Positions 6,295 through 16,382 of a DNA stretch of 64,000 nucleotides are shown here, one piece after another. Origin of the DNA: JBGZFC01 sp964631255 (GTDB lineage: Bacteria; Bacteroidota; Bacteroidia; Bacteroidales; Dysgonomonadaceae). The stretch covers positions 1 to 64,000 of the forward strand of contig CAZVWS010000005.1 in assembly GCA_964631255.1 (NCBI GenBank), written 5' to 3'. Numbering within the stretch: the stretch's first letter is position 1; each line of letters opens with the position of its first letter. The notes below the pieces were generated by a model. That model was not told the DNA's origin. It ran no database searches and saw nothing but the letters and a program-made list of their open reading frames with translations. Made by a program: the position numbers and the translations under genes.

Positions 6295-9200
6295 TTGAGA
6301 ATAAAAGCAATACATATAATTCTGTTTTTCGTAGTTCTGTTTTTCGCAAACGGAGCTATGTCGCTTTTTTCGCAAAACGCCGCACCCGCCGACTCCACGG
6401 GAAATCGATTCCCGGTTCAGAAAACCACGGTGGAAACGGTGGAAGATTTGCAAAACCAATCGCCCATCGATTTGCAAACACCGTCGAACATTACTACCGA
6501 AGTAATATACGACCACAAAACCAATCGCTACATTTTTCAAAACAAGATAGGCAACACCGTTGTGGGCGTGGCCTTTACCATGACTCCACAAGAGTATATG
6601 CAATACCGGGCGAGGGAGAACAACGAAAACTATTTTCGCGAACGAAATGCCATCGGGCAAACTGCCACTAATCAGAAAGACCCGAAAGCGGGAGTTTCGC
6701 TTTTCAATATTCGTGAAAGCAGAAATATTTTGGAAGATATTTTTGGTCCGGGCGGGGTGCAAATCAAACCGCAAGGTTCGGTAGAAATTTCGGCAGGACT
6801 CAAACGAAACGTTACCAATAACCCCACTTTGCCCGAACGAGCAAGAAAAAGAAATACTTTTGATTTCGACCAACAAATTCAATTGAATGTGAACGCGAAA
6901 GTGGGAACAAAAGTTGATTTCGGACTCAACTACAACACCGATGCTACCTTCAATTTCGACTCCAAAAAAATAAAATTGGCGTACCAAGGAGAGGAAGACG
7001 AAATCATAAAAAACATAGAGGCAGGAAACGTGAGCATGACAACCAGTAACACGCTCATCAATGGCGGAGCTGCCCTTTTTGGAATAAAAACCGATTTGCA
7101 ATTCGGTAAATTACGGGTCAATACCATCTTGTCGCAACAAGAGTCGGAATCGAAAACCGTTAACTCGAAAGGTGGCGTACAAACAACTCCATTTGAAATT
7201 GGCGTGGACCAATACGATGAAAACCGACACTTCTTTCTGGGACACTATTTTCGCGACTCGTACGACAATGCGCTGACTAAACTGCCTTTCGTGCAATCGG
7301 CTATCTCCATCACCCGCATCGAAGTGTGGATAACCAACAAGCGCGGCAACTACGACCAGGCAAGAAATATTGTGGCTTTTGCCGATTTGGCTGAACACAA
7401 CAACATCAAAAATCCATTTTGGCAACCAACCGGTAACGAGATAATTCCTTACAACGAAGCAAACAACCTCTATCCGCAAGTGATAACCACCTACAGTGGC
7501 ATTCGTGATATAAGTCAGGCGCAAAATGTTTTGCCCGCCAATATTGTCGTAGGGCAAGATTACGAAAAAATTGAAAGCGCACGTTTGCTCAATTCGGGCG
7601 AGTATGTTTTGCATTCGCAATTGGGCTACATCTCTCTGCAAACACCACTGCAAGCCGATGAAGTGCTGGCTGTGGCTTACGAATTTATGTACAACGGCAA
7701 AGTGTATCAGGTGGGAGAGTTTTCTAACAACATTGGCGGAGGCACTACCAATCCCGATTCTGACACATCGGGACAGAGCGGCGCGCTCATACTCAAATTG
7801 TTGAAACCTGTTTCACTCTCGCCGCAAGCCTACACGTGGGATTTGATGATGAAAAACATCTACTCGCTGGGTTACAGTGCTTTCAATATTCAAAAAGACC
7901 GTTTCAAACTAAATATAACTTACCAAAGCGATACCACGGGCGTTTATCTGAACTACATTCCCGAAGGAGATATCCAGAACCAGCTTTTGCTTCGGGTAAT
8001 GAATTTAGACCGATTGAATTCTAAAAACGACCCCTACCCCGACGGAATTTTCGACTTTTTGGAAGGATATACCATCACCGCCCAAAACGGACGAATCATC
8101 TTCCCGGTGGTAGAACCTTTTGGTTCGCATTTGCGCAAAGTAATTGGTAACGACGCCATTGCGGACAAATATGTTTTTCAAGAACTATATGACTCCACCT
8201 TGACCATAGCACGACAAATCCCCGAGAAAAACAAATTCCGTTTCACGGGTGAATATCGCGGCTCATCGGGCTCCGATATCAATCTGAATGCCACAAACGT
8301 AACTCGTGGTTCGGTGCGGGTAACAGCCGCCGGGGCAACACTTTCGGAAGGCTCGGACTACACGGTAGATTATATTTCTGGAACGGTACGCATCATCAAC
8401 CAAGCAATTCTTGACTCAGGCACGCCGGTAAGCGTTTCGCTCGAAAATCAGTCGTTTTTCAATATGCAGCGCAAAACGATGATGGGCTTGAATATGGTTT
8501 ACGATTTTTCCAAAGATTTCAGTGTCGGGGCAACCATCATGCATTTGTATGAAAAGCCGATGACAATGAAGACAAATTTTGGCGACGAATCGGTTAAAAA
8601 CACCTTGTGGGGATTGAATGCTTCCTACAAGAAACAGTCGTACGCACTTACCAACTTGATTGACAAATTGCCTTTTGTAGAGGCTACCGCACCATCGCAG
8701 CTCTCTGCCGGTGCAGAATTTGCACACATCATACCGGGACATTACAAAAACAAATATACCGGCTCTTACTCTTATCTGGACGATTTTGAAGCATCCACTT
8801 CGGGTATCGATTTGCGTACGCCATATTCGTGGACTTTGGCATCTACACCGTTCAACAACACGGCAACCGGACTTTTCCCCGAAGCAGCCATGTCCAACAA
8901 CCTGGAATATGGAAACAACCGGGCACAGATTTCTTGGTTCTATATTGATGGGCTTTTTACACGACGCAACTCATCGCTCACACCACAACACATCCAAAAC
9001 GACAAAGACCAACTATCGAATCACTTCGTCAGAGAAATTTACGAACGCGAAATTTTCCCCAACAAAGAGGCTGTACATGGCGAACCGCCAACCATTCAGG
9101 TAATGAATATTTCGTATTATCCCAACGAGCGCGGTCCATACAATTTGGATACCAATTTAGACCCAAACGGCAAATTGCTCAATCCACAACAACGCTGGGG

Positions 9201-12200
9201 TGGTATTACCCGCAAAATGGATACCCGCAATTTTGAATCGGCCAATATAGAGTATATCGAGTTTTGGTTGATGGACCCATTCGTTTACAACGACGGAAGC
9301 GACACGGGCGGCGACCTCTATTTCAACTTGGGTGAGATTTCGGAAGATGTTTTGAAAGATGGAAAGAAATTTTTTGAAAACGGCTTGCCGGTCAATCACG
9401 ACCCCACGGCGGTAGGAACATCGGTTTGGGGAAAATATCCTCTGCGCCAATCTACCGTTTACGCTTTCGACAACTCGCTGGGCGAAGAATCCCGACTCAT
9501 CCAGGACGTTGGCTTGAATGGTCTTAACACGCAAGAAGAGAAAGAATTCCCGGCATACGCCAACTATTTGGCAGAGTTGCCAAATCGCTTGTCGGCAGAA
9601 ACCATCAACCGCATGCAAGCAGATAAATACTCGCTGCTAAACGACCCTTCGGGCGATAACTTCCGCCACTACAGAGGGCCCGAACAAGACCAAGCAGAGT
9701 TGAGCATTTTGGACCGATACAAATATTTTAACGGGACGGAAGGAAACTCACTTGCGCCCGAAGGCAACCAAGGCTTCTCTACAGCGTCGCGTACTACGCC
9801 CGACGTGGAAGATATCGACAGCGATAACACGCTGAGCGAAAACGAGTCCTATTACCAATACAAGATACAACTTCGCCCCGAACAAATGGTTGTCGGCAAC
9901 AATTATATCGTAGACAAACGCGAAGTGAGCGTGGTGTTGCGCAACGGAGAAACCGGACATGTAAATTGGTATCAGTTCAAAATTCCACTTCGCGATTACC
10001 AAACAAAAGTAGGCAATATACAGGGATTCAACAACATCCGTTTTATCCGTATGTTTCTTACTGATTTTGAGAAACCCGTCTTTTTGCGCTTCGCTACCTT
10101 AGAACTCATCCGAAGCGAATGGCGCGCGTACGCCCAAAATTTGGAAACGGGCGGTGCGGTTTCCGGCTTAGGACGTATTGATGTTTCGGCTGTAAATATC
10201 GAAGAAAATGGCGACAGAACGCCTGTAAACTACGTACTTCCACCCGGAGTAACACGTATATTAGACCCGAGCCAACCCCAATTGCGTCAGCAAAATGAGC
10301 AGTCGTTGTCGTTAAAAATCGAAAATCTGGAGCCGCAAGATTCACGCTCGGTTTACAAAAACAGCATATTCGATTTGCGCCGATACAAACGATTGCAAAT
10401 GTTTGTTCATGCCGAAAAATTGGCAAGTTCGCCCGACGATTTGTTGGACGACGAAATGACCGTTTTCATGCGCATCGGCTCCGACTATAGAAACAACTAT
10501 TACGAATACGAAATTCCACTGAAAGTAACACCTCCCGGAACGTATAGCGACAGAAATGTAGCAGATAAAGAAGCTGTTTGGAGACCCGAAAATATGTTCG
10601 ATTTCCCGACAAAGCTATTGACCGACTTAAAATTGAAACGCAACGCCGAGAAGCGCAAAGAAAACGGCGTTACATTCCTCACCCCATTTTCGGAACAAGA
10701 CCCCGACAAACCGGCAAATAAAATCACGATAGTGGGAAACCCATCTTTGGCAGAAGTAAAAGTGATGATGGTGGGTGTACGCAACAAAACTAACGCCAGC
10801 AAATCGGGCGAAATTTGGATTAATGAGTTGCGACTGAGTGAATTTGACGAAAAAGGCGGTTGGGCTGCACAAGGAAATGTAAATCTAACCCTATCCGATT
10901 TGGGTTCTGTGAACGTAGCGGGGCGAAAAGAAACCGTAGGTTTTGGTGCACTCGACCAAAGTTTGCTGGAGCGCAGAAACGATGATTTCACCTCGCTCAA
11001 TATTGCCATGAATATGGAATTGGGTCGATTCTTGCCCGAAAAAGCAAAAATATCGTTGCCGCTCTATTACTCGTACTCCAACCAAGAAACTTCGCCACAA
11101 TACGATCCGCTCAACCAAGATATTTTGTTGAAAGAATCGCTCAACAATGTGGATACCCAGCAGCAGCGCGACTCCATTACTGCTATTGCTATTACAAAAA
11201 ATACCACCAAAAGCTTGAGTTTGAGCAATGCGAAAGTAAACATCAAAAGCAAAAACCCGATGCCGTACGACCCGGCAAACTTCAGCTTTACCTATTCGCA
11301 AAACGAGAACAACATAAAAGACCCGGAAACAGAATACAACACCATAATCGAGCAACGATTGCAGGCAAACTACTCCTATACACCATTCGTACGTCCATTT
11401 GAGCCTTTCAAAAACATCAAGAGCAACTCCGGTTGGCTCAAATTGATAAAATTTGCCAATCTGAATTATCTGCCCAACAACATCCAGTTCAATTCGGATA
11501 TGATGCGCAACTACCAAGAGACGCAATTGCGCGATTTAAATGCCTACATGTCGGGCTCCACGCAGACACAAAGCCACTATCTGTCGTACAGCCAAAATTT
11601 TGTTTGGAATCGTGATTTTTCGCTCTTGTGGGATTTAACAAAGAACTTAAAAATTACGCTTCGCACCGGAACGGTTGCCGAAATAGAAGAGCCATACTTA
11701 CAGGTAAACAGAAAACTAAATCCCGACGATTACGAGATTTGGAAAGATTCTGTTATGCAAAGCATTACCCAAATGGGTAAACCGCTTAACTACGGTCAAT
11801 CGGCAAATGTAACATACACCGTTCCCTTCGCACAAATACCTATTTTAGACTGGATTACCTCCAACGCCCAATACGACTCGCATTACAAATGGGAAAGGGG
11901 TGCTACCATACAAGATGCCAACATTGGCAATATGCTGCAAAACGACCTCAACTTCACATTGAATAACAGGTTGAATTTGGTGCAATTGTACGATAAAGTT
12001 GAGTTTCTCAAGAAAACAAACCAACGATTTGGCTCATCGGGAGGCAGAGCCGGCAGTCCATCTCGAGGCGCATCCGCACGTTTGGATGGCACAGGAGGCA
12101 AAGGCGAAGCGGGCAAACCATCGCCCAACGCGGCGAAAACACGTTTCACGAAAACGGTGCAACTCAGCCCTGACTCTAACGTGGTGATTACACACAATTT

Positions 12201-13875
12201 GAACTCTCGCAAACTAACCGTTACCGCCCGAAAAGACGGCAAACAATACGTGGTGCAACACAAGCGATTGGACAAAAACCGGATTGCCATACAAAACAGA
12301 GATACGGCAAAAATTGATGTAAATATTTTGGCTGCACTGCCAAACGAAAACTCCACATGGTACAACCTGGCTCAATACACCGCTCGTGGTTTGATGATGG
12401 TAAGAAACGTGAGCCTAAATATCGGATACCGCACCCGAACAGATATACCGGGTTTTGCACCCATGATTGGTGATTTCTTCGGGCAAACAAACACATCTGC
12501 CGGACTTATTCCCGGATTGGGTTTTGCCTTTGGCTTGGAGGGTGGCGAACGCTTCTTGAACAGAGCTTTAGAAAACAATTGGATGGTAATAAACGAAAGC
12601 AATATATCGCCGGCAATTTACAACCAAACCGTGAACATACGTGCCGAGGCAACCATTGAACCGGTAAACGGTTTAAAAATTGACCTGAACGGTATTTATG
12701 AAGACAACCGAAGAACGGAGTATCAATATATGTATAAAGATATGCCCATGATTTTTGGCGGCAGCTACGCCATTTCCACCATTACATTGGCATCTGCATT
12801 TGAAAACTCAAATGCCGCCAACGAATATTTATCGGCATCTTTCAATAAATTCCTTGCCAACCGCGAGATAATTGCCAACCGTATGCGCGTTGGGTTCCAA
12901 AACACCAATTATCCCGGACAAGGATTCATTGGCGAAACAGGCTACGCAAATCAACCGTTTGACCCCGCCGTAGGCGATATCAACCCCAACTCGGCAGATG
13001 TGCTCGTACCGGCTTTCTTGGCAGCATATACCGGAAGAAGTGCCGATGGCATTGCGATTACCGCTTTTCCAAATGTGCTCTCGTTGTTGCCAAACTGGGA
13101 TATTTCGTACAACTTGCTCAACTCGTTGCCATCGCTGAAAGGTCGATTCCGCACACTTATGCTTACGCACAAATACATTTCGCAATACAGAGTTGGCTCA
13201 TTTACTTCGTTCCTCAATTGGGTTCCGATGAGCGACAACAGCGATTTGGGATACATTCGCGATGTACTGACGGGCTCGCCCATACCCTCATCGCCATACG
13301 ATATTTCGGCAGTGAGTCTCATGGAAAGTTTCTCGCCACTTATCGAAGCCAAAGGTGTTCTCAATAACAATCTGACACTCAATTTGCGATTCAACAAAAC
13401 CAGAACAATGAATTTGAATATATCTTCGTACCAATTGGTAGAAACGAGTGACAACGATATTGTTGTGGGATTGGGGTATCGTGTTCCCGATTTTAACCGA
13501 ATCATTGGGTTTGGCTCAAACACCAATCGCGACCGTGCTCGACGCAAACCGACAAGAACCGGCAACGAAGACACAGCCAATCAGACGCGACAAACAACAA
13601 ACAGCGGATTCAATAACGATTTGAATATCAAGTTGGACATTTCGCACAAAACCACGCAAGCACTTATCCGTAAAATTGAAGACCAATTTACACAAGCCAC
13701 GAGCGGGGTTCGTACTACCAGTATCAAGTTTTCGGCAGATTATGCCATCAGCAGATCGCTCACGTTGCGGGCATTTTTCGACAAAATCATCAATACACCG
13801 CTCGTGTCATCTACCTCCTATCCTACTGCCAACACCAATGTAGGACTAAGTTTAAGATTTAATTTAACGCAGTAA
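6295..13875 (+). CDS. sprA: SprA/Sov outer-membrane translocon of the type IX secretion system
   Basis: A giant outer-membrane beta-barrel (2526 residues) that carries type IX cargo across the outer membrane. In gliding species it is SprA, in Porphyromonas Sov. The start is a TTG: no ATG precedes the signal peptide MRIKAIHIILFFVVLFFANG, and the next ATG (6358) would cut it off. The body is rich in beta-strand patterns with many Asn and aromatic residues. It has the characteristic N-terminal region (QGSVEISAGLKRN, KVGTKVDFGLNYNT) and a C-terminal strand ending NVGLSLRFNLTQ. A Gly/Ser/Arg-rich stretch at about residues 1911-1948 looks like an inserted loop. It is convergent with the YeiH-type gene, with 11 bp between stops. 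Confidence 0.95.
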   Translation: MRIKAIHIILFFVVLFFANGAMSLFSQNAAPADSTGNRFPVQKTTVETVEDLQNQSPIDLQTPSNITTEVIYDHKTNRYIFQNKIGNTVVGVAFTMTPQEYMQYRARENNENYFRERNAIGQTATNQKDPKAGVSLFNIRESRNILEDIFGPGGVQIKPQGSVEISAGLKRNVTNNPTLPERARKRNTFDFDQQIQLNVNAKVGTKVDFGLNYNTDATFNFDSKKIKLAYQGEEDEIIKNIEAGNVSMTTSNTLINGGAALFGIKTDLQFGKLRVNTILSQQESESKTVNSKGGVQTTPFEIGVDQYDENRHFFLGHYFRDSYDNALTKLPFVQSAISITRIEVWITNKRGNYDQARNIVAFADLAEHNNIKNPFWQPTGNEIIPYNEANNLYPQVITTYSGIRDISQAQNVLPANIVVGQDYEKIESARLLNSGEYVLHSQLGYISLQTPLQADEVLAVAYEFMYNGKVYQVGEFSNNIGGGTTNPDSDTSGQSGALILKLLKPVSLSPQAYTWDLMMKNIYSLGYSAFNIQKDRFKLNITYQSDTTGVYLNYIPEGDIQNQLLLRVMNLDRLNSKNDPYPDGIFDFLEGYTITAQNGRIIFPVVEPFGSHLRKVIGNDAIADKYVFQELYDSTLTIARQIPEKNKFRFTGEYRGSSGSDINLNATNVTRGSVRVTAAGATLSEGSDYTVDYISGTVRIINQAILDSGTPVSVSLENQSFFNMQRKTMMGLNMVYDFSKDFSVGATIMHLYEKPMTMKTNFGDESVKNTLWGLNASYKKQSYALTNLIDKLPFVEATAPSQLSAGAEFAHIIPGHYKNKYTGSYSYLDDFEASTSGIDLRTPYSWTLASTPFNNTATGLFPEAAMSNNLEYGNNRAQISWFYIDGLFTRRNSSLTPQHIQNDKDQLSNHFVREIYEREIFPNKEAVHGEPPTIQVMNISYYPNERGPYNLDTNLDPNGKLLNPQQRWGGITRKMDTRNFESANIEYIEFWLMDPFVYNDGSDTGGDLYFNLGEISEDVLKDGKKFFENGLPVNHDPTAVGTSVWGKYPLRQSTVYAFDNSLGEESRLIQDVGLNGLNTQEEKEFPAYANYLAELPNRLSAETINRMQADKYSLLNDPSGDNFRHYRGPEQDQAELSILDRYKYFNGTEGNSLAPEGNQGFSTASRTTPDVEDIDSDNTLSENESYYQYKIQLRPEQMVVGNNYIVDKREVSVVLRNGETGHVNWYQFKIPLRDYQTKVGNIQGFNNIRFIRMFLTDFEKPVFLRFATLELIRSEWRAYAQNLETGGAVSGLGRIDVSAVNIEENGDRTPVNYVLPPGVTRILDPSQPQLRQQNEQSLSLKIENLEPQDSRSVYKNSIFDLRRYKRLQMFVHAEKLASSPDDLLDDEMTVFMRIGSDYRNNYYEYEIPLKVTPPGTYSDRNVADKEAVWRPENMFDFPTKLLTDLKLKRNAEKRKENGVTFLTPFSEQDPDKPANKITIVGNPSLAEVKVMMVGVRNKTNASKSGEIWINELRLSEFDEKGGWAAQGNVNLTLSDLGSVNVAGRKETVGFGALDQSLLERRNDDFTSLNIAMNMELGRFLPEKAKISLPLYYSYSNQETSPQYDPLNQDILLKESLNNVDTQQQRDSITAIAITKNTTKSLSLSNAKVNIKSKNPMPYDPANFSFTYSQNENNIKDPETEYNTIIEQRLQANYSYTPFVRPFEPFKNIKSNSGWLKLIKFANLNYLPNNIQFNSDMMRNYQETQLRDLNAYMSGSTQTQSHYLSYSQNFVWNRDFSLLWDLTKNLKITLRTGTVAEIEEPYLQVNRKLNPDDYEIWKDSVMQSITQMGKPLNYGQSANVTYTVPFAQIPILDWITSNAQYDSHYKWERGATIQDANIGNMLQNDLNFTLNNRLNLVQLYDKVEFLKKTNQRFGSSGGRAGSPSRGASARLDGTGGKGEAGKPSPNAAKTRFTKTVQLSPDSNVVITHNLNSRKLTVTARKDGKQYVVQHKRLDKNRIAIQNRDTAKIDVNILAALPNENSTWYNLAQYTARGLMMVRNVSLNIGYRTRTDIPGFAPMIGDFFGQTNTSAGLIPGLGFAFGLEGGERFLNRALENNWMVINESNISPAIYNQTVNIRAEATIEPVNGLKIDLNGIYEDNRRTEYQYMYKDMPMIFGGSYAISTITLASAFENSNAANEYLSASFNKFLANREIIANRMRVGFQNTNYPGQGFIGETGYANQPFDPAVGDINPNSADVLVPAFLAAYTGRSADGIAITAFPNVLSLLPNWDISYNLLNSLPSLKGRFRTLMLTHKYISQYRVGSFTSFLNWVPMSDNSDLGYIRDVLTGSPIPSSPYDISAVSLMESFSPLIEAKGVLNNNLTLNLRFNKTRTMNLNISSYQLVETSDNDIVVGLGYRVPDFNRIIGFGSNTNRDRARRKPTRTGNEDTANQTRQTTNSGFNNDLNIKLDISHKTTQALIRKIEDQFTQATSGVRTTSIKFSADYAISRSLTLRAFFDKIINTPLVSSTSYPTANTNVGLSLRFNLTQ

Positions 13876-13886
13876 AGCAGATTTTT

Positions 13887-15071
13887 TTAATCGCCAAAGT
13901 TAGAGAATATCAACCAGGCAACAACCAGCGTGAGAATAATGTTAAACGACTGAGCTATTAGGAAAGACCAAATATATTTTGAGTTCTCTTTTTTAAACAC
14001 ATCTTTGAAGCTGGTTTCTAAACCGATACAAACAAATGCCAAAGAGAAAAGCAAACTTCTGGGCACTTTGGCTACTTTAGATAGATCTTTGGCAACGCTT
14101 GGCTCGAAGGCAAAACTAAAAACCAACGACGCGATTAAAAAGCCTAAAACAAACTTGGGAAATCTCTCCCACAAGAAACTGGCAGATGGCTTTATTTCGC
14201 TGTTTGTACCTCTGTATGACCAATATATAGAGATAGCGAAAGCTGCTACACCCAACAACACGTTTTGTGCCGATTTGATGATTACGCTATAATTTTCGGC
14301 TGTATCGCCAATAAATTTGCCGGCGGCAACTACCGCGGCGGTAGTATCGATTGTGCCACCCAGCCACGCTCCTGCAATGGGCTCGGACAAACCCATCCAT
14401 TTTGCCAAAAACGGCAACAAATACATCATGGGTATGGCAACTATGAGAACCAAAGATACAATAAACGACAGTTTTTTGGGGTCTCCTTTTATTGCGCCGC
14501 AAGTGGCTATGGCAGCAGAAACACCACAAATAGAAACCGAACTCGACAATATCATCGACATTTCCGGGTCAACTCCCATACGTCTCGAAATCCAAAAACT
14601 AAAATACCAAACCGAGAGCACCACAATCACCGCTTGTATCAACCCCAAGCCACCGGCTTTCATAATTTCGTTGAAGAGAATGCCGCTACCCAAAATAACC
14701 AAACCGGCTTTGATATAATATTCGCTTTTCACGGCGGGAGCCAGCCATTTGGGAAGGCCAAAAATATTTCGGATTGCTAAACCAATAAGCACTGAAAAGA
14801 AAACCGACTCAAGTCCTATTTTTTTTATGGCAGGTATATCGACTATGAATTCCGAAAGCGTTGCAAGGGCGTAAACTACTACAAACGACAACAGAAACAG
14901 ACCATTATCTTTATTTCCCATAAACAGATAACCCAAATATGCCAATATGCCGATTACGAAAAACAAGACCAATGGGTTTGCCATAAAACCCGAAAACAAT
15001 ACTACTAAAACTAAAATAATAGCCCCGATTAGAGTTGCGGTCCAATCTTCATTTTTTAAAAACTTGAACAT
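13887..15071 (-). CDS. YeiH family putative sulfate exporter
   Basis: An inner-membrane protein of 394 residues with about ten hydrophobic segments, of the YeiH (UPF0324) family. Typical stretches are GLAIRNIFGLPKW, KAGLVILGSGILF, SSSVSICGVSAAIATCGAIKG and GAWLGGTIDTTAAVVAAG. The family is called a putative sulfate exporter but its substrate is not firmly established. It is a single gene: it faces sprA at its 3' end and has its own -7 element on the minus strand at 15101-15108. Confidence 0.88.
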   Translation of the reverse strand: MFKFLKNEDWTATLIGAIILVLVVLFSGFMANPLVLFFVIGILAYLGYLFMGNKDNGLFLLSFVVVYALATLSEFIVDIPAIKKIGLESVFFSVLIGLAIRNIFGLPKWLAPAVKSEYYIKAGLVILGSGILFNEIMKAGGLGLIQAVIVVLSVWYFSFWISRRMGVDPEMSMILSSSVSICGVSAAIATCGAIKGDPKKLSFIVSLVLIVAIPMMYLLPFLAKWMGLSEPIAGAWLGGTIDTTAAVVAAGKFIGDTAENYSVIIKSAQNVLLGVAAFAISIYWSYRGTNSEIKPSASFLWERFPKFVLGFLIASLVFSFAFEPSVAKDLSKVAKVPRSLLFSLAFVCIGLETSFKDVFKKENSKYIWSFLIAQSFNIILTLVVAWLIFSNFGD

Positions 15072-15100
15072 GTGATTTTGTTTTTTTTGATTTCTGGTGT

Positions 15101-15108
15101 CAAAGATA
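15101..15108 (-). promoter_or_regulatory. -7 promoter element for the YeiH-type gene
   Basis: On the minus strand this reads TATCTTTG, a perfect match to the Bacteroidota TAnnTTTG element, 30 bp upstream of the start codon. Confidence 0.65.
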
Positions 15109-15163
15109 ATACTATATTACAAAAGTAGCTAAAATAATTATTATTTTTTTTTGTGAGATAGAA

Positions 15164-15207
15164 TAAAAAAACACCATTTTACAGCACAGGTTGGCTATAA
15201 AATGGTG
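15164..15207 (-). terminator. Intrinsic terminator after glsB
   Basis: CACCATTTTA (15172-15181) pairs with TAAAATGGTG (15198-15207). On the minus strand the hairpin is followed by a run of seven T. Confidence 0.7.
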
Positions 15208-15230
15208 CTATATCGCAGCAATAATCTGAT

Positions 15231-15295
15231 AACGAAAAGTATGAATAAGCAACCTATTGACTAACAAATTTTATTCATAAATATCAATTTTCGTT
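15231..15295. repeat. Two-part inverted repeat downstream of glsB
   Basis: AACGAAAA (15231-15238) pairs with TTTTCGTT (15288-15295), and TATGAATAA (15240-15248) pairs with TTATTCATA (15271-15279). The right side has an 8-base bulge between its arms. It lies between the glsB stop and the terminator, so it would be in the 3' untranslated RNA. Confidence 0.6.
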
Positions 15296-15371
15296 AATCT
15301 AAAAAAGTTTTAAGCATTTTGTTTCAAATAGATAATCAATTTATTGGAAAACCGATTATTTATGCCGAGGT

Positions 15372-16382
15372 TTATTTTCTACCCAATTTCATCGATTTCT
15401 TTCCTTTACCGGAAATCGTTTTTTTCAGACGTATCAAGAACCAACGACTCGGTTTGGTTTGGAGATACGACTCTATGTGTCGCTGTTTTTTCTCTTCCAA
15501 AATCTGGTTTATCTCGATTAATATACCCGATTCCTCCACATCACCAAACTCATCGTTAATAGAAGTACCAAAAAATCGCATGTAAGGCGATAGACTCATG
15601 TAAGCGTTGATAAGTGGCGGCACGTTCAATCCCAAGGCACGCACCTCTTTGTTCAGGATTTTGTAATCGTCTTTAAAAGTTTTGGCATCAAACAGTTTTT
15701 TCATTGCCTCGGCATCGGTTCCTGTTACCAAAGGGTTAATTGGGGTTACCAATTTATCGTTATCGGGAAAATGTTTGTTCAAAAAGTACAAAATCATGTT
15801 GCGGGCATCTTTGTTGTAAGTGCCGTACATGGTTACTTTTCCGAAAAAATATTTGAGACTCGGGTCTATTACCGTGAGTGCGCCCAAGCCGTCCCACAAA
15901 TTGTCGAGGGCAAAAATACCTTTTCTACTATTGAGAGTAGATTGGTATTCCAATGACACGAACGAGCGACCCAACTCAACGGTATAGGGCAAATAATTTT
16001 GGATAAAATCATCCGAGAAATTAAGTAAATGTGCCGTTGCCAACATCGGTTTGCCATGCTCGTCAAAATCGATATTTTTTCCAAAAATAAACCGATAACC
16101 ACCCAAAATATCTTCCTTTTCAGGATCCCAAACAATGAGTTGTTGGTAGGGATTTTCCATCAAATCGTATTTATCGATATCGGCCTCCAAACCGGTGCCA
16201 CCTCCATAGTGTCTGAAGGCGATTTCGCGCAAACGACCTACTTCGCGCATCAGGTTGGGACACTCGTGTCCCGAAAACAGATAAATTTCGTTGTCGGCTT
16301 TGTTGGTTCTGCGCAACCTATTTTTCAGAGTTAGTTCACTTTTCAGCAAATCTTTATCAACTGGGGGAATAATTTCTTTCAT
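15372..16382 (-). CDS. glsB: GNAT-like N-acyltransferase, GlsB type (glycine lipid synthesis)
   Basis: A 336-residue protein with the OlsB/hemolysin-like acetyltransferase fold. Typical stretches are LMREVGRLREIAFRHYGGGTG, DKYDLMENPYQQLIVWDPE, ILGGYRF, VELGRSFV and the C-terminal SLSPYMRFFGTSINDEFGD. In Bacteroides thetaiotaomicron the matching GlsB adds a 3-hydroxy fatty acid to the amino group of glycine, the first step to glycine lipids. Its start codon overlaps the stop of the upstream acyltransferase by 4 bp, so the two are translationally coupled. The family call is firm; the glycine substrate is inferred from the pair and the phylum. Confidence 0.85.
   Translation of the reverse strand: MKEIIPPVDKDLLKSELTLKNRLRRTNKADNEIYLFSGHECPNLMREVGRLREIAFRHYGGGTGLEADIDKYDLMENPYQQLIVWDPEKEDILGGYRFIFGKNIDFDEHGKPMLATAHLLNFSDDFIQNYLPYTVELGRSFVSLEYQSTLNSRKGIFALDNLWDGLGALTVIDPSLKYFFGKVTMYGTYNKDARNMILYFLNKHFPDNDKLVTPINPLVTGTDAEAMKKLFDAKTFKDDYKILNKEVRALGLNVPPLINAYMSLSPYMRFFGTSINDEFGDVEESGILIEINQILEEKKQRHIESYLQTKPSRWFLIRLKKTISGKGKKSMKLGRK

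Larger units (their letters stand above)
15072..15371. other. Intergenic region with promoter, terminator and a long inverted repeat
   Basis: No gene is seen. From left to right it holds the YeiH promoter (15101-15108, minus), a T-tract hairpin that would end glsB transcription (15164-15207), and an imperfect inverted repeat with two matched arm pairs (15231-15295). Confidence 0.75.

Noticed and set aside
6265..7101. Long open frame on the minus strand opposite sprA
   Set aside because: The translation is rich in Phe, Val and Ser with no family resemblance; it mirrors the codon pattern of sprA and has no start signals.
6295..13875. Giant ORF as a novel toxin or adhesin
   Set aside because: Its N- and C-terminal sequence, size and position after ruvA identify it as SprA/Sov.
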